Counted from the stretch's first letter, positions 23,431-34,577 are shown. The stretch is DNA of 64,000 nucleotides from Gamsiella multidivaricata (GCF_025024155.1 NW_026251802.1:62001-126000); one strand, 5' to 3'. Notes: a model not told the origin generated them from the sequence alone. A program made the numbers and translations.

Positions 23431-26400
23431 CTATTTTTTGTATGTTGAACTTACAAATTTTGAATGAGGGTTCCGACCCCCTATGATTATGTTGATGGGC
23501 ATGAACTTGGCAGGCCGACACTGGTTCTGGGTTTGCGACAGACACACGGTGGCAATGTTCTCAGAGCCGACAATATCGCGATCAAAGTACATTTGACAGC
23601 TTCAGCAGCACTTTGACCGCCTCTTGTCGGACTCCAAGAACGCCATACACTGGTCACGAGGGCACCGAGCACTGGTGTAGTACTCGTGCACCCCGACCAC
23701 AGTGTGTCCCATAGCCTTTGCCTATCAGCAGCGTCAAGGAACAAACAAAAAGATGAGAAAAAGTTGCAGTGCGGATGAGAGATGGTATGCCACCCTTTTT
23801 TTTTTCTTTTTTTTTTTTTTCCTTCCTACCTTGTCGACAAATTTCTTCTCGAGTGCGCTATGCTTGCTTGGCAGGCCAGTTTGCGAATCAAAAGAGCCTA
23901 ATTCTACTGCAAACACCACTTTTACACCATCCTGCGAGCTCAGTGGCTGACCAACAAAGTCCTTGCTGACGGCGAGGTCAAGCAAGGCCGCAACTGCGTA
24001 GTCATACGTTGCCTGTTGAGCCTTTTGAAGATCCCAGCGCTTCCTTAGCATCCACTGACAGTTGTAAGAGTTAAAAAGGCAGACTCTCGTGGTGAGCGCG
24101 GCAGTGCCGTCCGTACCAGGCGCCTCCAGATACGCCAGATATTCCTCGATCTTCTCCACAGTAAATGAGGGCAGTCTTGCCTCAAGAACATCAATGCGTG
24201 CCGCGGCCTTCTGCTTTTCTAGGAAACGCTTGAAGAGCATGTAAGGCCTGTAGAGGAATGCCCTGCGGATTCGTAAAGACTCTCTTTTCGTAGGTAAGGC
24301 GGGATTGATTCTTGTCGCTGTCATTGCGTAAACCTCACCCGGGTCAATGCCGATGACCACAGTACCGCCTGGTGGACAAGTGCCAGGAGAGTTGAAGCGC
24401 ACCTCCGCGTTTTCTAGGATCTTTGAACTTCGCTTCCAGTTGATGGTGTTGCGTGTGACATTGATCGTATCTGCGCCTGACGTTGGAACAGATGAGGCTT
24501 CTGAGCTGGATGAGGACGAAACAGCCGCAGTAGGGTCTACGGGTGGCAGTTGGTGTATCGACAGCCTCTGCCGCTTTGAACTTTCTGGCGTCGAAGACGG
24601 GAGCGTGATGCGTTTCTTCTTGGCGGGTCCTGCTGCAGCTGCGACCGGATCTGTACTGTACCAGATTCGTCCCCTCCACTTTCAAGAAACGCGTCGTCGA
24701 GGTCATAGTCACCGTCAACATCGTGGAACAGGGTCACATCCTCGTCGTTGTCGTCATCATCGTCGTCGTCGTCGTGTTCTTCTTCATCGTCGTCATCGCC
24801 CCTAATGCTTTGGCGGGGTGCTCGGCGTCGCGTTGTCGTTGTGTCATGCGCAAGAAGATGCAACACCAGTCCGTTCGTGCAGATGATGCCCCGAAGCTTG
24901 AACCTTGTGTGGTGCTGTCTGTCACTCTGAAGCGAAACCTTCCTGTAATACCCGTCAAAGCGCATCGCCGGGTGCAGTCTGTATAGCAGCTTCTCAATGA
25001 GGATCCCTCTCTTGCCGACGACCTTGGCTTCCGCAGTGTGGGCTGCTGTATCGCTCAGCAATCGGGCTATAATCGGCCGTGTCGTATTGCTTGTATAGAA
25101 TAAATGGACAAGGTCCGCCTTTGACAAGGACACGAAGCCAGCTGCAAACTTTGCCTTGACAAAGTCTGCAAACATGCGCTTCTCGGTATTCTTTTCGAAG
25201 AAGTAGTCGATCGGATTGACAGCTTCGGGGCGCTCTTCGTTCTCGGAAAACTATTAAAGAAATCTGAAGAGCTAATGGTCAACACTAGTGCTCCGAAAAG
25301 CAAGGAACACAACGGATACATCTTGCACACTCTTTAATATACCTTTGCGCCATAGTAATGGACTCGCACTGCATTGTAGACTACCGCAACAGCAAGCCTC
25401 GAGACCATCGAAGGGAACATCTCTGGTTCTCGTTGGCGAAAGGGGACAAAGCCGGTGAGCGTCGTGTACGCATCAAAGCCACGTCGGGCATGGGTGGCTG
25501 TTGGTTGTGGTTGTGCCTGTGCCTGTACTTGCGGCTGCGGGACGTCAGGGACCAACGGCGTATTTCGAGTGCTCATTCTGCGCGCGGGGGCAACCGATAT
25601 TCAAACAGCCTGGGAAACTCGTCCTTCTTGACTACTGCACAAGAGTGTGTTGAGTGCAAAGTAGAAGGCCTTGCTGTCGAGAATGTCTGCAATATCCTCC
25701 TTCCGCTGTGTCACATCTGTTGCTGTGTCTTTGGAACGAACAAGCCGCGCAATATCCAGTGCAATGGCCTCGTACATATGCATCTGGATCGCATTAAGGA
25801 TCGCAACCGTTGAACGTAGCCTGTCTGAAAGGAGCTTGCTTTCTGCAACCGAGATCTGATCCATTCGCTTTATGTTGGCCTGGATACTCCCCACAGTGAG
25901 TACCTTGGTTATATGCAGCTTGCGGAGGCGGCGGTCCACTGCAGTTGCAGAAGTGGGCCATGGGTTCGATGGGTCGGCGGAGCCCACCCCTTTCCGTTTC
26001 CTCTGCAATGCCCCCTTCTTCCTCTTTTTCTTGTTCTTCTTCTTCACGACCGCCTTCCGAGTCTTGACGGGGGGCTTTGCTTTTGGCTGTGGGCGGTCGT
26101 GAGGTACGGCAGTCGAGAAGTCAATCGATTGTCGTGGTAGGATCGATTTCTTGTCTGAAAAGATCGGCCGGAACTGGTTACGCTTTGAGTTCCTTGCAAC
26201 GTAAAAGGGAACCGCACTAGTAAGTACACGCATGCATCGCTATGCAAAAGGTGTTAGAGAATTTGATGTCTGTACAACGCGTGCGTGAATGAAGTGGTGT
26301 CGCACTTAAATTACCTTCTACTCGCATGCTGATATGCAGCGACGGCAAATCGCTGCAGCTTGAGGTGCCGGAACTGCGGTGCTGCAATGTTGAAACCAAA

Positions 26401-27354
26401 GCCGAGCATGTCCTCATCGGCGGCCTCATCTCCTGGCTGCAGTTGGAGCACTTTCTCCTCGAGATCCAAAAAGATGTCTTCCGATGGCTTGAATCGGATC
26501 TGGTCGATAACTTCGTGGGTTTTGATGGCTGCCATGAATCTGTAAGCATCGAGCATATGGCGGATATCGGGCGACTGGGGTAGAGCGCGGATGATCTCCA
26601 GGTTGCGAACTGTTCCAAGGCCGGGAATGTTCTCGGTATAGTCGTTCTTGGACACGATGCCCAGCAACGTCACATAGTCTGCGCTGGGAACGTGAAGTGC
26701 ATTGGTAACACTCTCCTTGGTGTACAATGCATAGGCCAGGCCGTGGAATATCGGCCGCAAAACCTTGGTGACCGACGGATATATCAACAGATCAGAATCT
26801 GCTGACACCACGAAGCTACCGGCTGCCATGGTCAGTGTGCGTGCAAAGCAGGTGTCGGCCTCGGTCCTGCAAGCGCAGACAGAAAACCCCTTTTCTCGTA
26901 AGGCATCCCGGAGTGTCTGCTTGGCTGCTGCATCAAATCTGTATACATCGCGGAGGCCCTTCTTGATCCTCGCTACCACGCTCTTCGAGGTCCATTGGCC
27001 GTTCGACGACTTCGTGCTCATGACTTTCAAGTTCGTCTGCAACTTCTTGAGGTCCGTTGTCAGTCTGTTCTTTCGCCTGATGTGCTCGTTCCGCTTCTGT
27101 TGGGATGGGGCGCCATCGATGTGAATCGTACATTGCGCAGGGGTAAAGTCCTTCGCCAAACGCGCTGCCATCGCGAGACCGACAGTTCGGACTTTGCTTG
27201 GGTCATAATCATCCGTGATCTGGCGGACGAGGGATCCATAAAACGCGCCGAAGAGGTCAACCTCAACAGCTTGGTTCTGGTAATCTTGAGGATCTGCGGC
27301 AACTGGATCCAAACCGTGCTTCTTCAGAGCACTGTAAAGGCCTCTTATGCCCAT
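23431..27354 (-). pseudogene. XPG/FEN1-like nuclease fused to Fanzor (eukaryotic TnpB-like) nuclease, decayed copy
   Basis: Exons read 26315-27354, 25343-26216, 23830-25250 and 23431-23721 on the minus strand. Residues 1-346 are a canonical XPG/FEN1 domain: MGIRGLYSALKKHG, VEVDLFGAFY, IHIDGAPSQQKRNEHIRRK, TEADTCFA, SADSDLLIY, DYTENIPGLG. A lysine-rich linker and a conserved middle region follow, then an acidic stretch. The Fanzor/TnpB RuvC core comes last: GIDPG (24337-24351), the Glu of VFAVELGSF (23902-23904), the zinc-finger region EYYTSARCPRDQC and the final DRD (23575-23583) before VGSENIA. Three lesions break it: TGA at 25601-25603, tandem CTGTA at 24651-24660 shifting the frame by 5 bp, and TGA at 23602-23604 inside the zinc finger before the last RuvC Asp. 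The remaining exon lengths keep phase across all introns, which argues for one gene. Family context: Fanzors are RNA-guided nucleases carried by eukaryotic transposons. The XPG fusion is my reading; an alternative is two closely spaced genes. Confidence 0.85.
24651..24660. repeat. 5-bp tandem duplication CTGTA-CTGTA inside the Fanzor exon
   Basis: The pentamer occurs twice head to tail. Exon 3 of the pseudogene is 1421 bp, which breaks phase. Counting the pentamer once gives 1416 bp, which fits both flanking splice phases and links the two open frames on either side. This makes it the most economical explanation of the frameshift. Confidence 0.8.
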
Positions 27355-28704
27355 GCTGTGGTCACTATGGTGGGTTGGAAGCTTAGCAGTGTTAGTGAAA
27401 CCCTCTCGTAAGGACGCTGAGGATATGGAAGGATAGGCTTGGAGGGTACATTACCTTTTCTACAGGCGTATAGTATCTAGCGTGAAGGTGTATATGGATA
27501 GCGAACTGCGGGCAAAGGGCGATGAGGAGAAAGGATGATGAACGAAAGGTAGAAAAAGATAGGAAAAGGTGCTATTGATGGTGTCGCTTGCGCTGAAAGA
27601 GTGAAAAGGTGAAAGAAAAGTGTGACGAAGAAAGCTGTGAAGTGTGTGGCAGAATACTTATAGGCGAGAAGCAATGTCTGCTTTCCCACAATAAAAAAAA
27701 CTTTCCGCAATAACAAAGACTTTCCACAATAAAAAAAAGCATTATCACCATAACAAAGACTTTCCACAATAAAGAAAGGCATTACCACAATAACAAAAGG
27801 CTTTGATAAAGAGCCATCACACTGATAGATGCTAGTCGCTTGACACGAAGCACGATCAGCGATATACGAGTAGCTTTGCCACGGCCTGACACAGATGTCC
27901 ACCCACATCGCCATCATCGCTGTTTCCAACGTACGCAGGTAGGCGCAAATCTAGATAGGTCGCTAGGGATGCAATGGAGGATAGGGAAATCAGTCAAGTA
28001 ACACGGTCAACCTTCAAAGGACCAAAGCCTATGAGAACTTTTGCTATTAAATTACGGGGAAGAGCACCGCTCCCAGAATAGAAGAATAAACGGTCTGTTC
28101 CTGAACCAGAGTCTTCTTCACATATATGTCTTGTATGCATTCGTCCAGATTGTCCGGATAACACCGCATCATCGACAGGTACTGACTGCCATCGTCAGCA
28201 ACCCACGCAACGAGATACAACCAACAGAGAATGCCAAGCTTGATCATTCGCCACCTTTGCACTATTAAATGCAATGTTTCCCCGATCTCCGATCGTCTCA
28301 TTATTGAGTATCCGTCATCGGCTTACCCTCGTGAAACGGTATTATAAAGGTACAATGGAGGCCTGATCAGCGAACATTACCGTACAACGACTCCAGAGGG
28401 GTGGACTTTATTGCCACGACTTCTCACTTCATCGGACATCATATATGTGAATATCTTGCAACTACCCCCAGTCATTCTCAATGGAACATAGTTCTAGCTC
28501 GAACCATTTAGCCAAACAACTCCCTATATTTATTTCCTTCTATCTCTGTCTAGTCTGTTTTACCTTTGTGTCAACACATTCCGATCTAAAGGAGGACCCT
28601 GCACCGCGAACCAGTAAATGACCGAAGCACACCCTTGCCGAAGTCCTATTCGCGTGGTAACTCCTTGTTGTAAATAGAACTAATGGTAGAAGTTATAGAA
28701 CCCG
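27355..28704. other. Upstream region of the XPG-Fanzor gene
   Basis: No gene is supported. The region includes a block of imperfect tandem repeats (listed separately) about 320 bp upstream of the start codon, which may be part of the mobile element's end or promoter. The rest shows no conserved motifs. Confidence 0.4.
27680..27805. repeat. Imperfect tandem repeats built on CTTTCCACAATAA
   Basis: The motif CTTTCC(C/G/A)CAATAA recurs four times at about 27680, 27701, 27729 and 27768. In the two longer copies it is followed by AAAAGCATTA / AAAGGCATTA, giving a period of about 40 bp, and then by a degraded fifth unit. The block lies upstream of the XPG-Fanzor gene. Subterminal repeats like this are common in fungal transposons, but here the element ends are not defined. 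Confidence 0.7.
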
Positions 28705-29452
28705 TTAGTAGCCCCCTACACCGCAGGTGCGCAGAGAAGTTTTCTCTTGTGCGATAGATCGGCCAGCCATAGACTTTTGTTGCTCATAGAGATCAACAAC
28801 AGCCTTCACATATGCATCAATGGTTTCAGGTGAAGGGAGGTCGCCCTCATAATCCGCCGTCGCATTAATACATATTGGCCTGATGCTGTGGTAGTCGTCC
28901 TCATGTTGAACTATTTCATCAGCTACCAGCTCCCGTACGTAGGTTAGGAACTTTCCATACGTAACTTTCATGTCGTCATTATATCTCTTACGTCTACACC
29001 AAGCCTAGAGAGGACAAAGATATGAAGATATGAATAACGGCGCCGAAAGACTTTGCGGATCAAATTATTATGTACTGTTGAATCAAGCAACGGGCCATCC
29101 AATGTGCCTGGTATCGTTGGTAACGTTTTCTCGTCGATACAGCAAGAATATCTTGCCGATCCACCACAGACAGTAGTTCGTCTTCTCTTTCAGCCAATGC
29201 GTTTGCAAGAGCATAGTCTCGTTCCCGCTGTTGGTGCGCAACGACATCTGTTGCAGTCGTCATGGACTGGTTATGAGCAGTCTGTTTAGCTGCCCGCCCT
29301 ATCAGGTGTTCCGGAGCCTTTCTCTTTTGTAGAGCTGAAGATGTTTCAGGAAGTAATTGCCGTTGTCCTATTTCGGCAGCTGGATGACAGGGAGGGGGTG
29401 AGATTGCATGTAGGGGAATTGCGATAAAAGACAGTGTACAAGGGCGCTGCAA
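28705..29452 (-). pseudogene. Truncated Crypton-like tyrosine recombinase (core-binding region only)
   Basis: Two open segments on the minus strand, 29060-29452 and 28705-28971 plus the codons just before it, fit the N-terminal and SAM-like core-binding part of Crypton-type tyrosine recombinases. They include STRKRYQRYQAHWMARCLIQ, then AWCRRKRYNDDMKVTYGKFL, TYVRELVADEIVQ and ETIDAYVKAVVDLYEQQKSM. This TxxxYxxxxxxWxxWC ... YVxAIVDLYxQQ pattern is typical of fungal Crypton and GCR1-related proteins. No catalytic domain (the Arg-His-Arg-Tyr set) follows; the frame stops at 28705. The piece is therefore a 5' fragment unable to recombine DNA. Identification rests on pattern memory, so an unrelated DNA-binding family is possible. 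Confidence 0.55.
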
Positions 29453-30340
29453 GTGCTGTCCATAGAGAAAGGAAGCAAACCACCTTTAGTAAAGACAGCA
29501 TAGCTGCTTTCATCCTGCGCGTTGCTATTACCCTCATAGTTGGTATAAGCGGTATTTATGCCTAGCCAATAGCAAAAGTCAAGAGTACATACAAAAGAGA
29601 CTAAGACTTGGAGCGCAACAATGACTAACACATTCCAGCAATAACTGCAATACCTTGACGAGTAGCAGAGCTGCTGCTTTCTCCGTTTTGGCTTCCAAAT
29701 AACCATTGGTTTTGATGATCCATTCAAGATGTTAAGTTTTAAGGGTATAAGGGCATATAGGATGGATAGTGAAGTGCAGAAAGTGCGGTTTGAAGTCAGA
29801 TAATTGATTTTGTCCTTTTTTTTGGTTTTCCGAGTCGCGGGCAGTGCCTCTGATTACAAATTGTTGCGCTTGGAGATAGTTCTTTTACAGTTGTATGGAG
29901 TAAGGAAACTCCCAATTTGAATACTCGAATAATTTGCGTTCCACACTGAATATAAGGGCCTAACGCACAACTACGCACACTGTAGCGAGTGATCAGCACA
30001 GCGGTCTTCTTGTTCAACTGGAACAAGGAACAAAAGTTGCAGGCTTCGATCCTCCTTTTATACAGGCACAACCCCAAAACCTAATATCAAATCCTGCGCA
30101 CCCTCGGTGGCTGCTGGCCAACAAAATCAAAGTTGTACAAAAACCCACACCAATATATTTTTATAATAGCCTGGATTGTAATTTAATGAGACAAAATTAA
30201 ATTTGTAAGGCTTTCCTTAAAAATTACGCATTCAGTAGCTATACTTGAGAGAAGCCAATATATTTCTCATATTTATTTTTTGTTCGGCAGACTGAGAGAA
30301 TATAAACATAGTAAATAGTTTTGCCATATCAAAAGAAACC
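29453..30340. other. AT-rich intergenic stretch, nothing recognised
   Basis: Open frames in this stretch are short, lack motifs and do not join through plausible introns. Base composition becomes AT-rich toward 30100-30330, unlike the neighbouring core genes, as expected for old accessory sequence. Confidence 0.4.
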
Positions 30341-30886
30341 TCATCGACGACGCTTTGGCGAGTTTTTGGGTATAGAAAGAGTGCGGGCATAGGCTGGTGG
30401 GGTACAGGAGCGAACTGACCCAGACATCACATTCTTGAGCTCATCAACATTAGGATTGGACCGATCCTCCACAAGCTTCGCCGTTGCTTCCATACGATTC
30501 CTGAACAGCAAAAACTCTGCCACGATAACCAAAATTCTGCGGATGCTCTTTTCTGTCCACTTCAGTGGAACTGAGATGGTGTGCTCCCGTGTCAGACGGT
30601 AGAAACGACCTTCCAGATATCGTAACGACACAAATTTGACTCGCAATCCAGACACAAGTCCATACACTTGCAACTTACCCTTGATCTCACCTGCCCGCAG
30701 ACACTGACTACCAATAGTATCAAACATATCTTTCAAAAGTTTCGCTAGCTTCCTTCCATCACTCAAGACCTTAGTTGCTGTGGTGCCTTCATCTGCCTTT
30801 CCCATCTCTAATACGCCGATCTCATATTGTCCATCTCCGCATATGAGTAGTCCATCTATCTTGCGACCTAGAGCCAACAAATCCAC
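30341..30886 (-). pseudogene. Fragment of a repeated PD-(D/E)XK-like family
   Basis: A 180-codon segment opens at a splice-acceptor-like CTAG (about 30871) and ends in a stop at 30341. Its core, GRKIDGLLICGDGQYEIGVL followed by EMGKADEG, has an Asp, then about 14 residues later Glu-x-Gly-Lys, like the D...ExK core of PD-(D/E)XK nucleases. It continues TKVLSDGRKLAKLLKDMFD, LQVYGLVSGLRVKFVSL and FYRLTREHTISVP. I know this pattern from large gene families of unknown function in Mucoromycota. No credible 5' exon with a start codon was found, although a Ser/Thr-rich open segment lies upstream to 31410. It is probably a truncated copy, though a missed upstream exon would make it a gene. Confidence 0.5.
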
Positions 30887-31963
30887 TCTTTGCTGACAAC
30901 TGCAGGCTGATGTCTTGCCATGGATCTAGATGCAATATAACCTTCCATTGACATGTGGGTCGGTCCAGGCAGATTTAAAAAATAGGAAGCGTCTGGTTTG
31001 GTTGAGTAGATTACTTTGGTGAATGATGCTTCTTCCTTTGCACTGGTGATTGATATTTGTTCACTTGCAATGATGATCGATGTTTTGTCGCTTGCAATGG
31101 TGATTGATGCTTCATCATTTGCTTTGCGCTTGGCTATCGCTAAAAAAAGGTAAAATGTGCAATGGTTAATGAGAGTAACAGCGCCAACAATCATGTGTAC
31201 CACAAAAACCAAGAAGAAGGCGATGTCTGTACGCGAGAAGAGAGTCGAGCACCGTTTTAAAAGCATGGACAGCCCAAAAAGGTTGTGAGTCCTTCTCAAG
31301 CTGGTCATCGGCGTAATGTGCCTATTATTCAGGCCACCTCCACACCGCACACAAACATTCAAGCCGAAGATGGGCAATCCTGAATCGTCAACACCGCCTT
31401 GCCCATTCATAAGTCAGACAACTGAAACATGTCAACACCATTACCTTATTTGTCCGATGAATATAATCAAGAAGTAACAGCGCAAGTGATGAAGGTAAGA
31501 AGCGCATTATGTAGGCAATAACTACGTATGAAATATTAAAGCTGGCCGATCAACGCCACCAGAAAAACTAGCATTGAGGATACTGCAGTCGCGTCATGCA
31601 TCATTATGCAGGGCCGTATTCGATAGAAAAATATTATTGATATGTACTAGGCGTGCGCGTGGAGGCCCCCATTGATTCCAAGCGCAGTGTGGTGAGCCCA
31701 TTGGCAGCCGGCATAATAATAAGTTCCCAGACCAGGTCGGCTCGCAGTGTGCAACCAAAGGCAGGATGAAAAATCCCATTAGACCAAGTGGAAGATCAAG
31801 GGACAACAAACAATGAACGAAAGGACCATGGTAAATAGTGGGCGTAAGGCATTGACAGCCTCTTCATATTTCATTCTTTTCTCTCTGTTTCTTCGTTTCT
31901 CAAACATCCCCTAGTCTACAGAAATAACATCCATAACAATAACAACAACAACCTGGTGTACAA
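30887..31963. other. Intergenic between family fragment and Rieske gene
   Basis: A minus-strand open frame at 30868-31410 contains an internal (I/S)-rich repeat (ASITIASDK, TSIIIASEQ, ISITSAKEE) and one hydrophobic stretch but no family signature. I do not annotate it as a gene. The segment before 31964 is the likely promoter of the Rieske oxygenase gene, with an AACAAC-rich leader just before the start codon. Confidence 0.4.
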
Positions 31964-34577
31964 ATGCTTTCCTTTTGGTTGGCGGTCATACTGCCACCGA
32001 CGCTCATTTTTGCGTACGTCGCGCTGTCGGGCCTCTTTTTGCTGCTGCGATCGGGTATCCAGAACCCAAAGTCGCATATGGGTCCCTGTCTGGTGGTCTT
32101 GATCATCATCTCAGGCTATCTGCTCTCATTCCATGAAGCCTCACGTCCTATCTGGAGGGACATGGTCGGTTCTTTTGTCTCTCAGATCCTGCTGCAACTC
32201 AGTTCAATTGCCCTCGGTTCGTCGTCCTTTGCATCAGTTGGAGGCATTAGTGGAGCCTCAGAGTTGCTGGATGGCTCGCAACAGAACAATTGGTTGGGCG
32301 AAGGTACCGAAATACTGCTGCCGTTTATTGAGCGTGAGGCACACGTCTCGCACTTGGTCGCACTGTCCTTGGGTTTATTTATGTCGTCGTATGTCACCGC
32401 CATGACCTATTCGCTCAAGAAACGTAAGATTCCAGAGTACATGTAAGTACGATGGTTAATCTCGCAATGGAGCTTTTGGCATGAACAATGAAGAGGGATG
32501 GGTCGACGCGTGAACTTTAATCTTCGTGGTTCTAACCCTGTATCGGTTGGCTACAGGTACTCGTTCGCGGATACATCGTTCCGCATCGTGCTCAGCCTCG
32601 AATTCTATCTGGGTACCGTCCTATGGTTTCGGTTCTGTCTCGCTCCGGTGCTCGCGCACTTGGGCCTAACCGAAGCCAGGGCCCCAAATATTGAATGGAT
32701 GGGAACGCTTGTGCTCGGATTCTCCCACACGACTGCATTTGCATTCGGTAACTTCCTTTACCAGGACTATTACCGCCGCGGGTTCGATAAGAAGCCGGAG
32801 TATGCGTTTATCAAGTATTACTCCATCTATGGGTCTATCTTTATCATTGGAAGAATGGCCAGTCAAGTCCTGTGTTCCATGAGAAGTAAGTTAGGATGCG
32901 CTGAATACGAGTGCCGAAGGGACGTCAGGAAGCTTAGCCAACTTATTAACATTCAAACTGCCGTTGGCTCCACTCTTGATAGGCTGCAGTCGTGATGGAG
33001 AGGCACTCCTTATGTTAGCTATCTACTTTTTGGCGTTCCTCCATGTTACAGTCGAGAACGAGACCTTTCACGTAAGTCCTTGTTGTCTGTGTTGTCTGCA
33101 CGTGCTTTCCAGACAGTTGACCGAGGGACCAAGCACATGGAAATCAGGAGCAGGTTGTACAGAAAACAGCGTTGTGTTTAACATGCACTTCGTTGGGCCT
33201 ACATTCTAGAACGTCATCTGGCCGTTGATGACTATTGGTAGCTTTGCTGTCTTTTTCTTGGATGGATATATCATGCCGCTGCTCTACCGGATCATTGACA
33301 TATTGATGGCTCCTGTCAAGACTGCTCCTCCACTCATTATACTGCTTCTGGTCAGCGTCTTGGCTGTCAGTGCTGTCCGCTACCTGCAGAATCGACCCAC
33401 TCAAGCCGAGGATGCACCTGTATATGACCAGATCCATGACCAGAAACGAAGGGCCGGCCAATTCCCTCCACCCTACCCTAATGGCTGGTACAAACTGGCG
33501 CGCTCAGCCGACGTTAAACCCGGGCAGGTGCTCAGTGTCAACGGATTGGGGCGAGCGTTTGCTGTGTTTAGAGGCGAGGTCGATGAAGAGGTTCATATTC
33601 TAGATGCACTGTGCCCGCATTTGGGCGCTAACATTGCGATTGGTGGCGTCGTCGAAGGCGACGCGGTTAAATGTCCGTTCCATGGATGGAAATTCGATGG
33701 CAATGGGCTTTGCATCGACATTCCATACGCAAAATCGATTCCGAGCCTTGCAAAGACCAAGCAGTGGACGCATCGTGAGTTTGCAGGAGTGATTGTGGTC
33801 TGGTATGATGCCGAGGACAGAGAGCCGATGTATGAGCCCGTGTCATTCCCGCTGGCAGAAGGAACTTTCAGGAGGGTTGGGTACCGACGTGGAACACTAC
33901 CGATGCATATCCAGGACTTTGCCGAGAATGCTGCGGACTGGTGAGTGACAATTCCTAACATGTTTGAAAGTGTATCTGTATATAAATATTGGGCACTGAC
34001 GCGCTTCCTTGCCTTTGAACGAAACCTCGTTTGACATAGGATGCATTTTAGTCTTCTCCACGATCGATTGTCAATCCCTATTCTGGACAGATTCTTTTAC
34101 GTGACGCACAAGACCGAGTGCAACTACGACCCTGAGACTAATGCTTATAACTTTGTATTCAACGATTACCCTTCTGTGCATTCGATCTTCAGCAACAAAC
34201 CAATCGAAGCGGCAAAGGCGACCGCACAGGTGGAGTTCACGGGGCCTGGAGGGCTGGTCTATTTTCGCTTCTTCACGCCCAAGGGCCAAGTCGTGATTGT
34301 GAAATCTTTCCTACCTGTAGGCGAGAAGGGACTGCAGCTGACGATGGAGGACGAGGCGTATGCTGAAAATACGGTGCCTTGGTTCGTGGCAAAGCATGTG
34401 ATCCGAGAGGCCAACAAGGCCTTCGACGACGACATCTTTGTTTGGAGACACAAAACATACCTACGCCGGCCCCTGTTTGTCAAGGAGGACGCGTCTGTAA
34501 AGCAGTTTCGGGACTACTACAAGAAGTTTTACTCGCCCAACAGTCGAACGTATGCCCATGATACGCTGGATTGGTAG
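31964..34577 (+). CDS. Neverland/DAF-36-type Rieske oxygenase with multi-pass N-terminal extension
   Basis: Exons 31964-32442, 32557-32885, 32983-33071, 33210-33940 and 34040-34577 join in frame to give 721 residues. The C-terminal half is a Rieske non-haem iron oxygenase like cholesterol 7-desaturase (Neverland/DAF-36). CPH at about 434-436 and CPFHGWKF at about 454 ligate the 2Fe-2S cluster, and ENAADWMHFSLLHD (about 537-550) holds the Asn/Asp and two His that bind mononuclear iron. Other shared segments are YPNGWYKLARS and FFTPKGQ. Residues 1 to about 360 hold six or more hydrophobic segments (LSFWLAVILPPTLIFAYVAL, VALSLGLFMSSYVTA, IVLSLEFYLGTVLWFRF, LLMLAIYFLAFLH, MTIGSFAVFFLDGY, LIILLLVSVLAVSA). 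Animal Neverlands have one or two membrane helices and about 400-460 residues. The likely substrate is a sterol in the ER membrane; the function of the N-terminal membrane domain is unknown. Confidence 0.88.

Noticed and set aside
23172..23486. 104-codon plus-strand frame at the 3' end of the Fanzor gene
   Set aside because: It is antisense to the Fanzor C-terminal exon and lacks any motif.
23602..23604. TGA as a selenocysteine codon in the Fanzor zinc finger
   Set aside because: TnpB/Fanzor zinc fingers do not use Sec and the position is not a conserved Cys; two other lesions in the gene support plain decay.
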